Assembly (NCBI RefSeq): GCF_051622035.1
Contig: NC_135358.1
Span: 3,040,501 to 3,104,500, forward strand
Reading direction: 5' to 3'
Origin: Arctopsyche grandis
Lineage: Eukaryota > Arthropoda > Insecta > Trichoptera > Hydropsychidae
Length of the DNA: 64,000 nucleotides
Shown here: positions 48,648 through 58,876 of the stretch, in pieces
How positions within the stretch are numbered: the stretch's first letter is position 1
How the letters are laid out: each line of letters opens with the position of its first letter
The notes under the pieces: model-generated
What the model was told of the DNA's origin: nothing
The model's database searches: none
Seen by the model: only the letters and a program-made list of their open reading frames with translations
Translations under genes and position numbers: made by a program

Positions 48648-49620
48648 AGCCAGCAGTATACCTCAATGGCAGCGTGTATGTTTAGCACCAAGTGATCAGT
48701 GTTTTCGATCAGTTATACTGCTGGTTAGATTTGGGGGTATTTTGGACTCAAAATCGATCGTTTTTTATCAAAGTTTCTCAATTCTATCTGATCATTGTTG
48801 AAACGGTTCCTCAAAAATTAGCAAAAAATCATCTTTCTTGCTGTCACAAATCTTCTGTATTTATTGTGTACAATTTGTAAAAATTATGTACAAATCTAAA
48901 TTCTTAGATGTCTCAGTGGATTAATTATTTAATCAATTAATTAATTAATTAATTGTTATTTTGTGGTATTCAGCTTCTCGAAATACAGTGATTTATGTAA
49001 TAATAAAAGGTTGTGGCTATTTGCAGGTACTATATCTGTGAATTATTGGCTATTTGCAGATATTATATATGCGAAAGCATTCTGCGCATGCGCGTGAAAT
49101 TATAATCCGATTATAATTTATTACATTTAATGTATATGCTAGACTTGTTTAATCAATCGTTCATTATACACGAGGCAAATAAATTTCGCACGTTATTATA
49201 ATAGAGTTATATTATTTAGATAGTTCGCGGCTTGAACTTATATGTTCGAGTAGGTATTATACGTTTTATATGATAATAATTTTCTAACAATTATTAATAT
49301 TAACTAATTTGGATTATATTTTTTACCTACGTCACTTTACGAGTTCGAACTAAATTTTAAGAGGTTTAAAACAAAATTTTAACAGGAAACACGCTGACAG
49401 TGACAGTTCACGCGCATGCGCAGAAGGCTTTGCGCTTGACACAGATATAGTACCTGCAAATAGCCAACAATTCACAGATAACGTACCTGCAAATAGCCAA
49501 TAATTTGCAGATATAGTACCTGCAAATAGCCACAACCATAATAAAATGCTGTATTGTTTGTAAATAATTGTCCAGGAAGGCGCATTGGGGTCTTTCTGTC
49601 AAGCCTACTTGTTATATATG
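48648..49620 (+). mobile_element. tRNA-derived SINE, tail type A, split by a TIR element
   Basis: Head TATACCTCAATGGCAGCG and a decayed B-box, core TTTCTCAATTCTATCTGATC, GTTGAAACGGTTCCTC, then interruption at 49009-49537. After the interruption come AATGCTGTATTGTTTG and the hairpin CCAGGAAGGCGCATTGGGG...AAGCCTACTTG. Counterpart of the uninterrupted SINE at 38470. Confidence 0.87.
49009..49537. mobile_element. 529-bp TIR element inserted in the SINE
   Basis: GGTTGTGGCTATTTGCAGG and its perfect inverse CCTGCAAATAGCCACAACC extend to about 30 bp. ATAATAAAA flanks both ends (49000-49008, 49538-49546), a 9-bp target duplication that would suit Mutator-like elements. The right end repeats the GTACCTGCAAATAGCCA unit three times; GCGCATGCGC-type palindromes sit subterminally on both sides. 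No transposase. The uninterrupted paralogous SINE (38470) shows the empty site. Confidence 0.88.
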
Positions 49621-49745
49621 TTAAATAAAATACATATTATGTAATTTTATACGGCTAATCAATAGGATATACATACATACATATGTATGTATGTTCGTTT
49701 GAAAAATAGTTGTGAAAAAAACAAATATCCGTTGAAAATTTATAC

Positions 49746-49751
49746 TTTATT
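49746..49751 (-). terminator. Putative polyadenylation signal of SPH-C
   Basis: Minus-strand AATAAA about 116 bp past the stop, at the same relative position as in SPH-A. Confidence 0.5.
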
Positions 49752-49866
49752 GGTGATACTAATTCGGTATACATTTTTTTTAGATCTTCCAGATAAACAA
49801 AAGTAAAAGTTTAAAAGTATTTTATCTTAAAGTAATGTCAACAAAGTACGTCTTTACTGTGGTACT

Positions 49867-51893
49867 CTATATGTGTTGATCGATCCAATCCCGGAACATT
49901 GATACTTTGGTATATACTGCAGGGGATAGAGGGTTGTCACATCCCACATTCCTATTTCTCCATGAAGTGATACCAATTATTTGTCCGTTGTAAGCGAGTG
50001 GGCCACCTTCGTCTCCATCGCAAGGCCCTTGACTTCCCCCTCCTAGAGCACATATCATGAACCGGGAGACTGGATAGGCAGGTAAAGAATTTTGACAATT
50101 GAATAGGCTCTGAATTTGAACAGTTGCCTTGTTAAATCGGTCGGGTTTGCTCAAGTCAGTCTATAATTCATAAAAAAAATTGAACTTTCTTCGTATCATT
50201 TACTTAAATGTTTAATAGGATATTTGACTCACGTTTGTTCCCCAACCAGTTACCAAAGCAATTGAGCCTGGATTGGGTTCTGTAAATGGACTAGGGAGAT
50301 TGATAATGCCAATGCTGTTTCCCAAAGGCAATGCAGTGCTCAAGAAAACGAGAGAAATATCGTTTTCGTGATTACCACCAATCTCGTAATATTCGTGTGG
50401 GATGATCTTGGAGACTACAGAAATAACTCCACCACTGTTATGGGAGTTGGATCCAGCTCGGACTCTGTATGATTCCGGTCTACGTACACGTCTATATGAT
50501 TTTTTTTACATATGTTTGTATTATTATTTTTTTTATAATTGATGAATGGTGGTAGAATTCAATGATTCGATTAAGTTTGTTAATTACCCGTCAGTGCAGT
50601 TAGCAGCAGTCAAGATGATGTGATTGTTGATGATGGCACCACCGCAAATATGTCTAAAATTTCCGGTGACAAATTCGTCGTATAACAAGGATACCAGGTA
50701 AGGAGTTTCGATGATATTACCCTCGACACCTCCTACAATACGGTTGTCAACCATGGGGGCAGATTTGAGGCCAGCGCCTATATTTACAAAAATAATAAAT
50801 GAAACGGCTCAAAAATCTAAATGTTTAACATGGATATAAGTGAAACGTAAAGGAGGTTTGTAATAAATCAGCTGATAACTAAAAATAAAACTATCACTGT
50901 TTGATCTGTGTACATATGTAGCTTGTATTGGTTAGAAAGTTTGTTTTGGTGGAATAAACAATGAAATTTGAGGTTATGAGTTGCAGCCGGAAATACATAT
51001 GTATACTCATTTATGCCGGGAACCTTACAGTTTAGAATAGTTTATTAATACTAAGATTGCTTTAATGATTTGCTTTAAGAATAGATTATCAATGAGTGGT
51101 TGTCCATAAATGAGTTTATGTATTTACAGAAATGAACTTTTCAATCATCAGATAAATTAAATCAGCTGATAACTAAAAATAATTGTATGTGATGTATGTA
51201 TGTAAGCTTATTGTAAAAAACTAAATGTATGTAAGCTTATTGTAAATCATATTAACAATTAGATACAACATAACTTCTTATTGAATACTTATCTCGCAGA
51301 TAAAACTCCGTGAAGAGATATACTTTTAGCCGTGAAATGTCAGATTTGACATATTTGGCCAAAAATCAATATATGTATATCGTGTATTAAATTACATGAA
51401 GCTAGACGCCAAATTTGAAATTTATATATACATATGAGAGTTAAAACTATACATGTTTAAATATTAGAGATAACGAGAACCTATAGAGCAAATTTTATAA
51501 AATATAGAGTGAATTATAGGCGTTAAAACAATTAAAATCTGGAATGGGCATATCAAGGCGAAAAGGTTGAAGATAGATTATGGTAGGCTTACGTACCGTC
51601 ATAGACGTCACCATATCCGAGATTCTGGATTTTTGATACGCATTGTATACAATATTTTATCTCCAACGTAATGGCAGACGATACATTAACGTATATTGAT
51701 GACCAAAATGAGCAATACGGCAAAGTATGAAAACGATTGGATAAGATATAAGAGATATAAATAAAGGAGGTATGTTAAAATGACCACTAACACGAAAACC
51801 ATGTGAACTTAATAAGAGGTAAGTAATAAAAATTATTAATTTGTTACCATGGACGCACACCAAGAAGGCAGCAAAAATAGTAAAGATCAGCAT
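49867..51893 (-). CDS. SPH-C: secreted S1A serine protease homologue, catalytically dead
   Basis: Four exons on the minus strand: 51893-51848, 50777-50588, 50491-50233, 50160-49867; 262 residues; same phases as SPH-A. The signal peptide MLIFTIFAAFLVCVHG and the Arg28/IVGG junction are kept. The His57 position is Asn75 (TAANC, which also forms an N-C-T glycosylation sequon), Asp123 is kept, the Ser195 position is Glu216 (GDEGGP), and SWR is at 231-233. Intron 1 is 1,070 bp against 107 bp in SPH-A because a family-H repeat and flank were inserted. It is the nearest relative of SPH-A and lies in direct orientation in the duplicated segment. Differences from SPH-A cluster in exon 4 (QSLFNCQNSLPAYPVSRF). 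A pseudogene is not indicated: all splice sites and the frame are intact. Confidence 0.92.
50870..51800 (+). repeat. Dispersed repeat family H inside SPH-C intron 1
   Basis: The left part (TCAGCTGATAACTAAAAATA, TTTGAGGTTATGAGTTGC) matches 30300-30480. The H body from 51255 (AACAATTAGATACAACATAA) includes the deleted hairpin junction GATAAAACTCCGTGAAGAG and the CCAAAATGAGCAATACGGCA signature. SPH-A intron 1 keeps only the terminal AAGTGAAACGTAAAGGAGG. This hints that a repeat once sat there too. Confidence 0.82.
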
Positions 51894-51948
51894 GGTGAAC
51901 ACAGCGAAGTGACACTGCTCTATAAAAATCATATGCGAACTCGTGTGT

Positions 51949-51955
51949 ATTTATA
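51949..51955 (-). promoter_or_regulatory. TATA box of SPH-C
   Basis: TATAAAT followed by ACACACGAGT, 62 nt before the ATG at 51893, identical in layout to SPH-A. Confidence 0.72.
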
Positions 51956-52583
51956 CTGACAATTTCTTATTTAAAACAATGGCTGTAATCTTAGAGATAA
52001 CATATATATATATGTATATGTATGTGTAATACATGTCACAAATTTTATTAACTATTTATATTTCTAAGAAAACGAAAAGCTTGGCATTTTAATCATACGT
52101 AAAATCCTTTCATGGTGATAGAAATCTGTCGCCAACAATCAAATCTGTTGTGTTGTTTACGATAAGCCGATGAAAGAGCTGATATCGCGTTTGGAGATTA
52201 TTTAAATTAATGAAAAGTGTAGACAATAAATTTAATGTAATTGAAATCCTTATAATTTCGTTTTCTCAGAAATATAAATAGTTCATTAAAATTTTGTTTA
52301 TTTATATAATTTTAGCTAATTTAACACAACTATTTTTAATCAAATACATTCTTAATTGCTCAACTCTAAAATTTTATATATACTAAATTTATATGCACTA
52401 TCTCTCACAGAGGTGTCTCCTTGCACATTGCAAGAATGCATCCACGATCTTAGAAGACCTGACACACTAGGGGAGGAGATTGTACATGAGCACACCCCTG
52501 TGAAAGACACAACCAGCTGTCTTCTTTTTCATTACTCTACCTATGTATGTATGTACAGCTAAATTGTTCTTATTTCTATAACT
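51956..52583. other. Duplicated upstream flank with repeat E
   Basis: Matches 40258-40750 (upstream of SPH-A) with small indels, including repeat E at about 52350-52545. An extra stretch near 52255-52350 is present only here. No gene. Confidence 0.65.
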
Positions 52584-52591
52584 ACTATGGA

Positions 52592-52840
52592 CAGGCGCGG
52601 CTCGTGCATAGGAACTGCGGCGCTGCAGCACCCCCAGTAAAAATACAAAAAAATCACATTTGTATACATTTACAACTTAAATATAATTTAAATAAGAATG
52701 TTTAGATATTTGACATAATCATTATTAATGAGTATGTCAAATACATCTAAATACAAGTTGTAAATGCGTTTGTAAAATTTATTTGTAATATTTTCTGGAG
52801 GTGCTGCAGCGCCGCAGTTCCTATGCACGAGCCGCGCCTG
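52592..52840. mobile_element. hAT-type palindromic MITE
   Basis: CAGGCGCGGCTCGTGCATAG and its exact inverse bound the element, and the perfect inverted repeats continue to about 41 bp. An 8-bp target duplication, ACTATGGA, lies at 52584-52591 and 52841-52848. CAGG ends and 8-bp duplications are typical of hAT. The interior is also roughly palindromic (TTTGACATA...TATGTCAAA). The empty site survives at 40742 in the paralogous segment. Confidence 0.92.
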
Positions 52841-53135
52841 ACTATGGATATCACTATTTCTTATTGTAAAATCCTTAAAATGACATGTATTCCATATACT
52901 GTATATGCTTTACATGTATTACATACATATACTGTATATGTATGTGAATATGTAAGTATACATTTTTTTTAATTTTTATGTTTTCTCTATTTTTTTAATC
53001 ATGCGATTATTCCGCGATTTGGATTTCTCAGAAATGCCATATATTGTTTTTTTACGTAAGCTGTAAATTGTGGGTATAAATGCACGAGTATGCGTATTAT
53101 AATATAAAAGCGTTTATCATTTTGCAGTGATAACC

Positions 53136-53388
53136 ATGCTGATCTTTATCATTACTGCTGCCATCTTGATCATCGATTTTCTACATCCATCTTAAAAATG
53201 TAGATTTTTGAGATCATTTATTTATTATCTTTATAAATATAGGCGATGTCAAATCTTCGCCCATGGTTAATGAACGCATTGTAAGAGGCAGTCCAGATGA
53301 CATCGTCAATGTTTCTTTCCATGAAAGCTTCAGACATGTTTGCGGTGGTACCATCATCAGATGTGACTGCAGTTAATTGAATTGACAG
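53136..53388 (+). pseudogene. SPH-D: decayed serine protease homologue, exons 1-2 only
   Basis: A TATA box (TATAAAT at 53075) lies 61 nt before ATGCTGATCTTTATCATTAC, the family exon 1. The exon-1 donor is deleted and the frame runs into TAA. Exon 2 (53243-53388) reads PMVNERIVRGSP, FRHVCGGTII, then a stop (TGC AGT TAA) where the active-site region should be, and lacks about 40 bp. Exons 3-4 are absent, except possibly the scrap at 54405. Confidence 0.85.
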
Positions 53389-53424
53389 GTAATTACTAAA
53401 CTTAATTTTATTTTTATATACCAA

Positions 53425-53470
53425 AAAGGCCTCACAGGTAAGCCCCAATGCGCCTTCCTGGCAACTTACA
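53425..53470 (-). mobile_element. SINE tail fragment, hairpin type A
   Basis: The minus strand reads CCAGGAAGGCGCATTGGGGC, TTACCTGTGAGGCCTTTTTGG. Located where SPH-D intron 2 would be. Confidence 0.7.
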
Positions 53471-54404
53471 AACATCAATATACAATTTTTAGAATACTTT
53501 TAACGAAGCGTCATAGAGATCGAAGCCAAGGTTGGCCACCAATTTCATCCGCTAATTCGATGGTGAAATATAATCGTAATGAACACGTTTAAGAATCCAA
53601 AAAAGCAGAACGTGACAGCTCACTCACTGTAAATAGCCAGTAGCCTTGTTTGTTTGACTCCCCCCCCCACTCGTTTTGTCATATTTCAATTGTTTAAACG
53701 CCTATAACTTTATTATATTTTTATATTTTTTCTTCATTAATAGGTTATATAATATAATGAATGATAAAAATTAGTTTTTATAAAATTCAAATGGCCGATG
53801 CCGTGTTTGCTTTTTGGCCAAGTTGTTCTCGTCGCTTGTTTGACGTCTCTCATCTCGATCTCTTCTATTTTTGTTTTCAACTCTCTGATGTCGACTTGTT
53901 GGATTAATTTTGGACTGAGAGCGTCTCTTTCGAACTGTGATATTTTACGAACCTTTTATCATACTAGATTTTATATTTTAAAGTCGTCTTACTTTGTTTC
54001 TGTCATCCCACACGTCGAAAATTAGAACTGTCAAATAGTGAAATAGAAATAAAAAATATAAAATGCATCCATTTTGTAATTAAACTTGCGAAGTATATAA
54101 AATTAAATTTTATCCACACCAGGTCCAGATTTTAGTTTTAGTATTGGGTCATCGATTTTGTTTGACAGTCATCGGCGAATCAGTCGCCTTTATATCATAT
54201 TTTCCTTCCGTGATCCAAGGTTTTAAGTAATACATTTAATTACATTAATCGTCTAGTATACATAATATATATTTATATGAAGTAATATATTGATTTACAT
54301 TAATCCATTACGTTCATTATCTAGTATACATATTATTTTTGATTCATATAAAGAAACTTCTCTAAGATTTTAATTTCTTTTATATTTTTGAAATTTTTAT
54401 AGTT
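53471..54404. other. Non-coding; family-H remnant near 53685-53760
   Basis: CAATTGTTTAAACGCCTATAAC at about 53690 is inverted family-H interior. A 75-codon frame at 53798 has no recognised features. The rest is AT-rich. Confidence 0.4.
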
Positions 54405-54475
54405 ACTTTTATGACACCAATTAATTTATCTCCCATGAAATGTGGTCCACCTTCATCTCCATGAAAAGGCCCTTA
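54405..54475 (-). pseudogene. Exon-4 scrap of a serine protease homologue
   Basis: The minus strand reads AAGGGCCTTTTCATGGAG, ATGAAGGTGGACCAC and AATTAATTGGTGTCAT, aligning with the GPCDGDEGGP...LIGI region of SPH-E/F exon 4. The codon frame is lost. Confidence 0.65.
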
Positions 54476-54635
54476 AGCACGAACAATTGACAAATACAAA
54501 AAAATAAAAATGATTTTGTTTTCTGAATTTTATTTACAAGCTTAAAAATGAAAAAAGAGTTTCTTAAAAATAAAGTCATAATCAATAAAAATACACATCA
54601 GTTATTTATCAATGAGATTTTTGTTGTTGTACATT

Positions 54636-55741
54636 CTATGACAAATTCTTAATATTTGGTTCATATTTCGTCACTTTTAGTAATATGCACGACCAACTGG
54701 ATTCATCAGTTATTCTATTTCTTAAACTACATTTTATAAAATTAATTTCTGAAAATAATGACTCCAAGCATATGTAGAAGAGAAAATTGATAATATTGCC
54801 CTCGCTAGTTTTTTTTAAATCGGTAAAGATTTCTAGAACGGAATTCCAAGTTCTCATTATTTATTCTTCTGCGTTTTTATTATTTATGTTCTTTAATCGA
54901 TCACTTTCAATTATTTCCAAATCATTTCTCAAATCAACAAATTTTTGTTTCCATATCGAACTCGTTTGAAATTGGATGAATTGCATTTCAATATCTTCCA
55001 GATTTATCGAACTCGATTGGAATTCAATAAATTGCATTTCAATATCTTCCAGATTTATCAAATCGAAAATCTCCAAATTGTAGTCATCTGATAGTGTGTC
55101 TGGATATAAAATAAATTTTGATGTCTTTTCAAATCTCCTGAATTGTTTGAATATTTAAGAAAACTCGTTGATTATCCATTGAATAACTACAGATAATTCT
55201 CGGGTTAATTTCATTTGATCTGGCTTTTCTTCTGCATTTTTTTTTGTATTTGGAAAATATTTAAAGGTGTTAGATACAATATCACGATCGATAATTTGTA
55301 ATTTGGCTTGAAATGCTTTGATTAAATCAAACATAACAATATTTTTTTTGTTAACACCTTGCTGTTTAATATTTAATTCATTGTAAAAAACATTGTAAAT
55401 AAGTTTTTGAGCTCTTTTTCCTATTATGCTGTACATTAACATTAGAATAATATAATACTATGATTACTAACCGAATTAAATGAAAATTGTAAAATAGAAA
55501 ATGATCAGTAGATCATTTGCTATTAAAATAGATATAAGATGTATTGTGAACATAATTTTGTAATAATAAAAAGAATTTATAAATCAAAAAATCAAAAATC
55601 ATTCAATAAATTCTTTTTGTTCTTATTTAATTTTTTTCCAGTGAGAGATTTATTATTTGTCTCAAAATGCCGTTTAACTGACGAAGTTCTGCATACAACT
55701 GTCCCAGAACCTAAAACACATATGTACTGCTTTTTCGCCAT
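54636..55741 (-). pseudogene. hAT transposase remnant (SCND3/GTF2IRD2-like lineage)
   Basis: Minus-strand fragments in order: a start near 55741 with MAKKQYICVLGSG and SSVKRHFETNNKSLTG (BED-finger-like end). A Jockey insertion and a large deletion follow. Then FYNELNIKQQGVN, IKAFQAKLQIIDRD and FKYFPNTKK, then IEMQFIEFQSSS with an internal 63-bp tandem duplication, and finally LFSEINFIKCSLRNRITDES with TKYEPNIKNL, the hAT dimerisation end. Frames are broken by stops. The lineage is recalled from the typical ELQ-D-L-K-F / RSRLTDEHL layout. Not a functional gene. Confidence 0.8.
55392..55585 (+). mobile_element. 5'-truncated Jockey-family insertion in the hAT remnant
   Basis: TTTTTGAGCTCTTTTTCC to AATTTATAAATCAAAA matches the last about 195 bp of the family 3' UTR. 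It lies between the N- and C-terminal hAT fragments. The target duplication could not be fixed. Confidence 0.85.
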
Positions 55742-57009
55742 TGTTAATCATGCCATACTGTGGAAGTCTCTGCGGTTCGTTTCTGATACTTTTTTACCAC
55801 CAGCAATGTTAAATATAATTTATTAAAAAATCCAATTCACTTTCGACGTGATAATATATTTTTTTGTAATGCCGAATAATAACGAATAATTTAAATTATG
55901 CTTTAATTAAATTACTTTTATAGTTCACACATTAAGCAAAAGTTCGAGCAAAAACAAAACAGCTCATTTTATGACATCGTTTTTGGTGAAAAAAAATGGC
56001 GTATTTATTGTACATATATGTACATACATATATGAACATGGTCAATGTTAACCACTCAACTATCAGCGAGATGTTAGAGATCGACGAACTTATCTTCACT
56101 GATAGTTACACCTGCGACGGCGATAAACAACAACAAATAACAACGAACATAACCTCAATTGATAGCAAACTTTAATGGCAATGTTGCCAGCATAAAAGTT
56201 GTTTGAAGTTGCCACGATAAAATAATAAACGACTGTGGTTTATCTTGGGAAACATATGATAATTAATAAAACGGAATAAATTAATAATTCACGGATTATT
56301 TAATCAAAATTTTAATTTTTTAAACTTGAAAATTTATAAAAAAAATTTTGAACTTAGAAATCGTTCGCGTGCCATCCCTATAATTCTCACTCTTGCTTTT
56401 TTATTTTTTCCTTCTTTAATTTCATATTTATCTCCCATTTTTTTCTGTATATGTTACATTATTTTTAATTTATCCGCTTTACTATTCCATGTTATTGCTA
56501 ATCCACCGTTACTAATTTTTTTAACACCCTGTATTCCTATTTTTAGTGTATTCGGTTTAATTAATTTTTACATTCTTCTTTAGTTTTATTTGTTTGTTGG
56601 ACTTCTTTTGGTATTATTAAAGTCACTTCCTTTTTTGTTGCCTCAGCGTAATTCATTTTTTACTGTCGTTGCTACTATTCTTGACACCTTTTAGTTCTTT
56701 AATTTCATCTTTTATTTCTTTGAACATCTCCATGATTACACTTTTTTGTTTTATATCACCAATATATTGACATTTATCAATTTCTTCGTCTTTTTCACAA
56801 ATATATAAAACTAATTGCTTATAAATATATCAGTTTTATTTTATTATTTATTTATTATTCAGAACACTTAATTTGTTAAACAAGGAAAATGTTAAAAAAC
56901 AAACAAGGAAAATGTTGTTATCTCATAACGTGTAAAAATGTAATTATTGATTAGAAAGCTTAAAAAGCTCAATCTTTCCAAAATTAGCATTGGACTCATT
57001 TTATAAAAT
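55742..57009. other. AT-rich non-coding
   Basis: An 85-codon hydrophobic frame at 56326 is AT-driven, with no recognisable motif. Nothing else is recognised. Confidence 0.4.
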
Positions 57010-57210
57010 GAAGATTTTTACATCTAATATATAATTTTGAAAGAGACTTTGTAAGTATGTGTATATCTTTGGTTGGGAAATTTTTTTTCGATTCAAATAA
57101 ATTTAATAAAAAAAACAAATGAATATTTACTATTAGATTCTCCAATGTTTACGCTGTTTCTATTACAAATACTGAGCAAAGCCGGGTAAAAAAACTAATA
57201 AATATATTAT
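57010..57210 (+). repeat. Dispersed repeat G, Helitron-like 3' end, copy 2
   Basis: GAAAGAGACTTTGTAAGTAT, TTCAAATAAATTTAATAAAA and ATTACAAATACTGAGCAAAGCC match 6485-6695. GAGCAAAGCCGGGTAAAA is close to Helitron terminal hairpins. Confidence 0.5.
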
Positions 57211-57212
57211 AT

Positions 57213-58060
57213 TTTGAACATTTGAAACAGCTTCATGAGGATATGCAAGTTAGATTTAATGATATTATAGGTATAAATATAAATATTCCAGATTGGGTGA
57301 TAGATCCACTTAGTTTGAATTTAATTGATATTGATATCGCATTGCAAAAAAGTCTGATATATCTGCTATGTAATATGAATGCACAAGTAATATTTAAACT
57401 AAATAAATATAGTTTTTGGATCAGTACTGAAATAACGAGTATATTTCCACAACTTTGGAAGAAGGCAAGTTTATATTTCACTGTATTTCCCATATACATA
57501 TTGTTGCGTAGGGGTGGGTGGAGGATCCAAATAAATGGCCAAAGTCGCTTCAAAGTATTTATTGGGTGATTAAGGATATCCACGCACTGCCAGTGCTTCG
57601 TCCAGAATGCCTTCATATGGCCTAAGTACCTGCTTATAAAGGGCAGCTTGCTCAGTGCATCTTCCTCGACGCGTTTGTTTACCTATCGTTATAGTCACGC
57701 ACCAGATATGGAGTCCCACAGTCTCGCGCTGTCAGTTCTGAGAACTCTAGCGGGAAGTGGCTGGGTGCCGTTGCCGACCACCAAGTCCATTCGGGGGTCT
57801 CCATTGTAAGCCGACAGCACTTATATCTGGAGATTATTCTTGAAAACCAATTATAACGGCGGTTCCTTGTAGCATATGCTACAATATTATCTCGTCGAAT
57901 CTGGATTTAGTCGAGTTATGCGTCTCTTCCCAAAATCTCGTAACTGTCTTGATGTTCTTAAAAGAGGCGATCTCCATATGTCACTAACAACATTTGGGTC
58001 AGATATAAATAAACTCGCTAAGTTTACCTCAGGCACAAGCATCACATTAAATAAAATAAT
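57213..58060 (+). pseudogene. Second hAT transposase C-terminus, split by an LTR
   Basis: 57213-57500 encodes FEHLKQLHEDMQVRFNDI, IPDWVIDPLSLNL, and FWISTEITSIFPQLWKKA with FTVFPI. After a 382-bp insertion, 57890-58060 continues YYLVESGFSRVMRL, RNCLDVLKRGDLHMSLT and INKLAKF. This is the hAT dimerisation region in the ZBED5/SCND3 style (YLVESGFS, RNRLDxxKRGDL). It is a different protein from the 54636 remnant. The N-terminal two-thirds is missing. Confidence 0.83.
57502..57883. mobile_element. Solo LTR-like insertion (382 bp)
   Basis: Begins TGTTGCGTAGGGGTGGGTGG, ends TGTAGCATATGCTACA (TG...CA), and is flanked by ATAT at 57498-57501 and 57884-57887. A 4-bp target duplication fits Gypsy/Ty3-type integration. 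No internal coding region remains. Confidence 0.7.
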
Positions 58061-58226
58061 GTTTCAATTTATTACTTATTTTCATTACATTATGTTTAAA
58101 ACAAAACTTCATCGATTGTTACTACGTACATAGATAAAGTAAAAATATATTTCGTAAAAATATGTTTATTCAAATTTGTAAATATAAAATAAAGTTTATA
58201 TAATATATAATATTTTGTTTTAATAT

Positions 58227-58532
58227 TGTTGCGTGGACGTGAAGAGGGGGCTTCCAGGATCGGAGAGAAAGATGCAGGAGGGTTGTAGAATTCGTTTATT
58301 CGTCTGCTCTCGTCGGCGCTCCGGGTCTGCCAGAATGGTTTCCAATTCGATAGTGCCAATTCCAATGGTTTCCAATTCGACAACTATTGGTCGATGAGTC
58401 AGACGATCCTATTGGCCGTTGCATATGGCTCATTCATTCGTTGAGGCCATTTTGGCGGGAACGAGAGATCAGGTGATCTGCGCTAGTAAACCATCGGTCC
58501 ACGAGCGCCACTCACCTAATCTCTACGTTACA
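58227..58532. mobile_element. Second solo LTR-like insertion (306 bp)
   Basis: Starts TGTTGCGTGGACGTG, ends CTCTACGTTACA, with ATAT flanks at 58223-58226 and 58533-58536. It shares only the terminal TGTTGCGT with the LTR at 57502, so it belongs to a different family. It contains a direct repeat, GGTTTCCAATTCGA, at about 58336 and 58367. Confidence 0.7.
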
Positions 58533-58813
58533 ATATGTACTTTTTTTTCGAGCAGATATGGGGGGGGGGAGGCACAGAAAATTATTTAACGCAAAAGAAG
58601 GCCACGGTTCAAAAAAGGTTGAGAAACGCTGATTTAAATAATCTCCAAAAGCGATATCTCCTCTTTCGTCGTCTTATCGTAAAAATCACAATCAACAACA
58701 CATTTGATTGTTACCGACAAACTTATGATAAATGATAAAAACAAATTTGATAGCGACAAAATTTTTCAAAAATGACATGTGTTGCTTTTCATGTGAGCTA
58801 TACATCGTGGGTT

Positions 58814-58823
58814 TATATAAATA
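58814..58823 (+). promoter_or_regulatory. TATA box of SPH-E
   Basis: TATATAAATA followed by CACGAGT, 63 nt before the ATG. The TATA-to-ATG distance and the CACGAGT neighbour match SPH-A, C and D. Confidence 0.75.
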
Positions 58824-58876
58824 CACGAGTACACGTGTTATTATATTAAAGCGTTTCTAACTTCGCTTTGCTAACC

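Noticed and set aside
57222-57569. Single 115-codon gene
   Set aside because: It is the open part of a hAT relic that reads into the inserted LTR.
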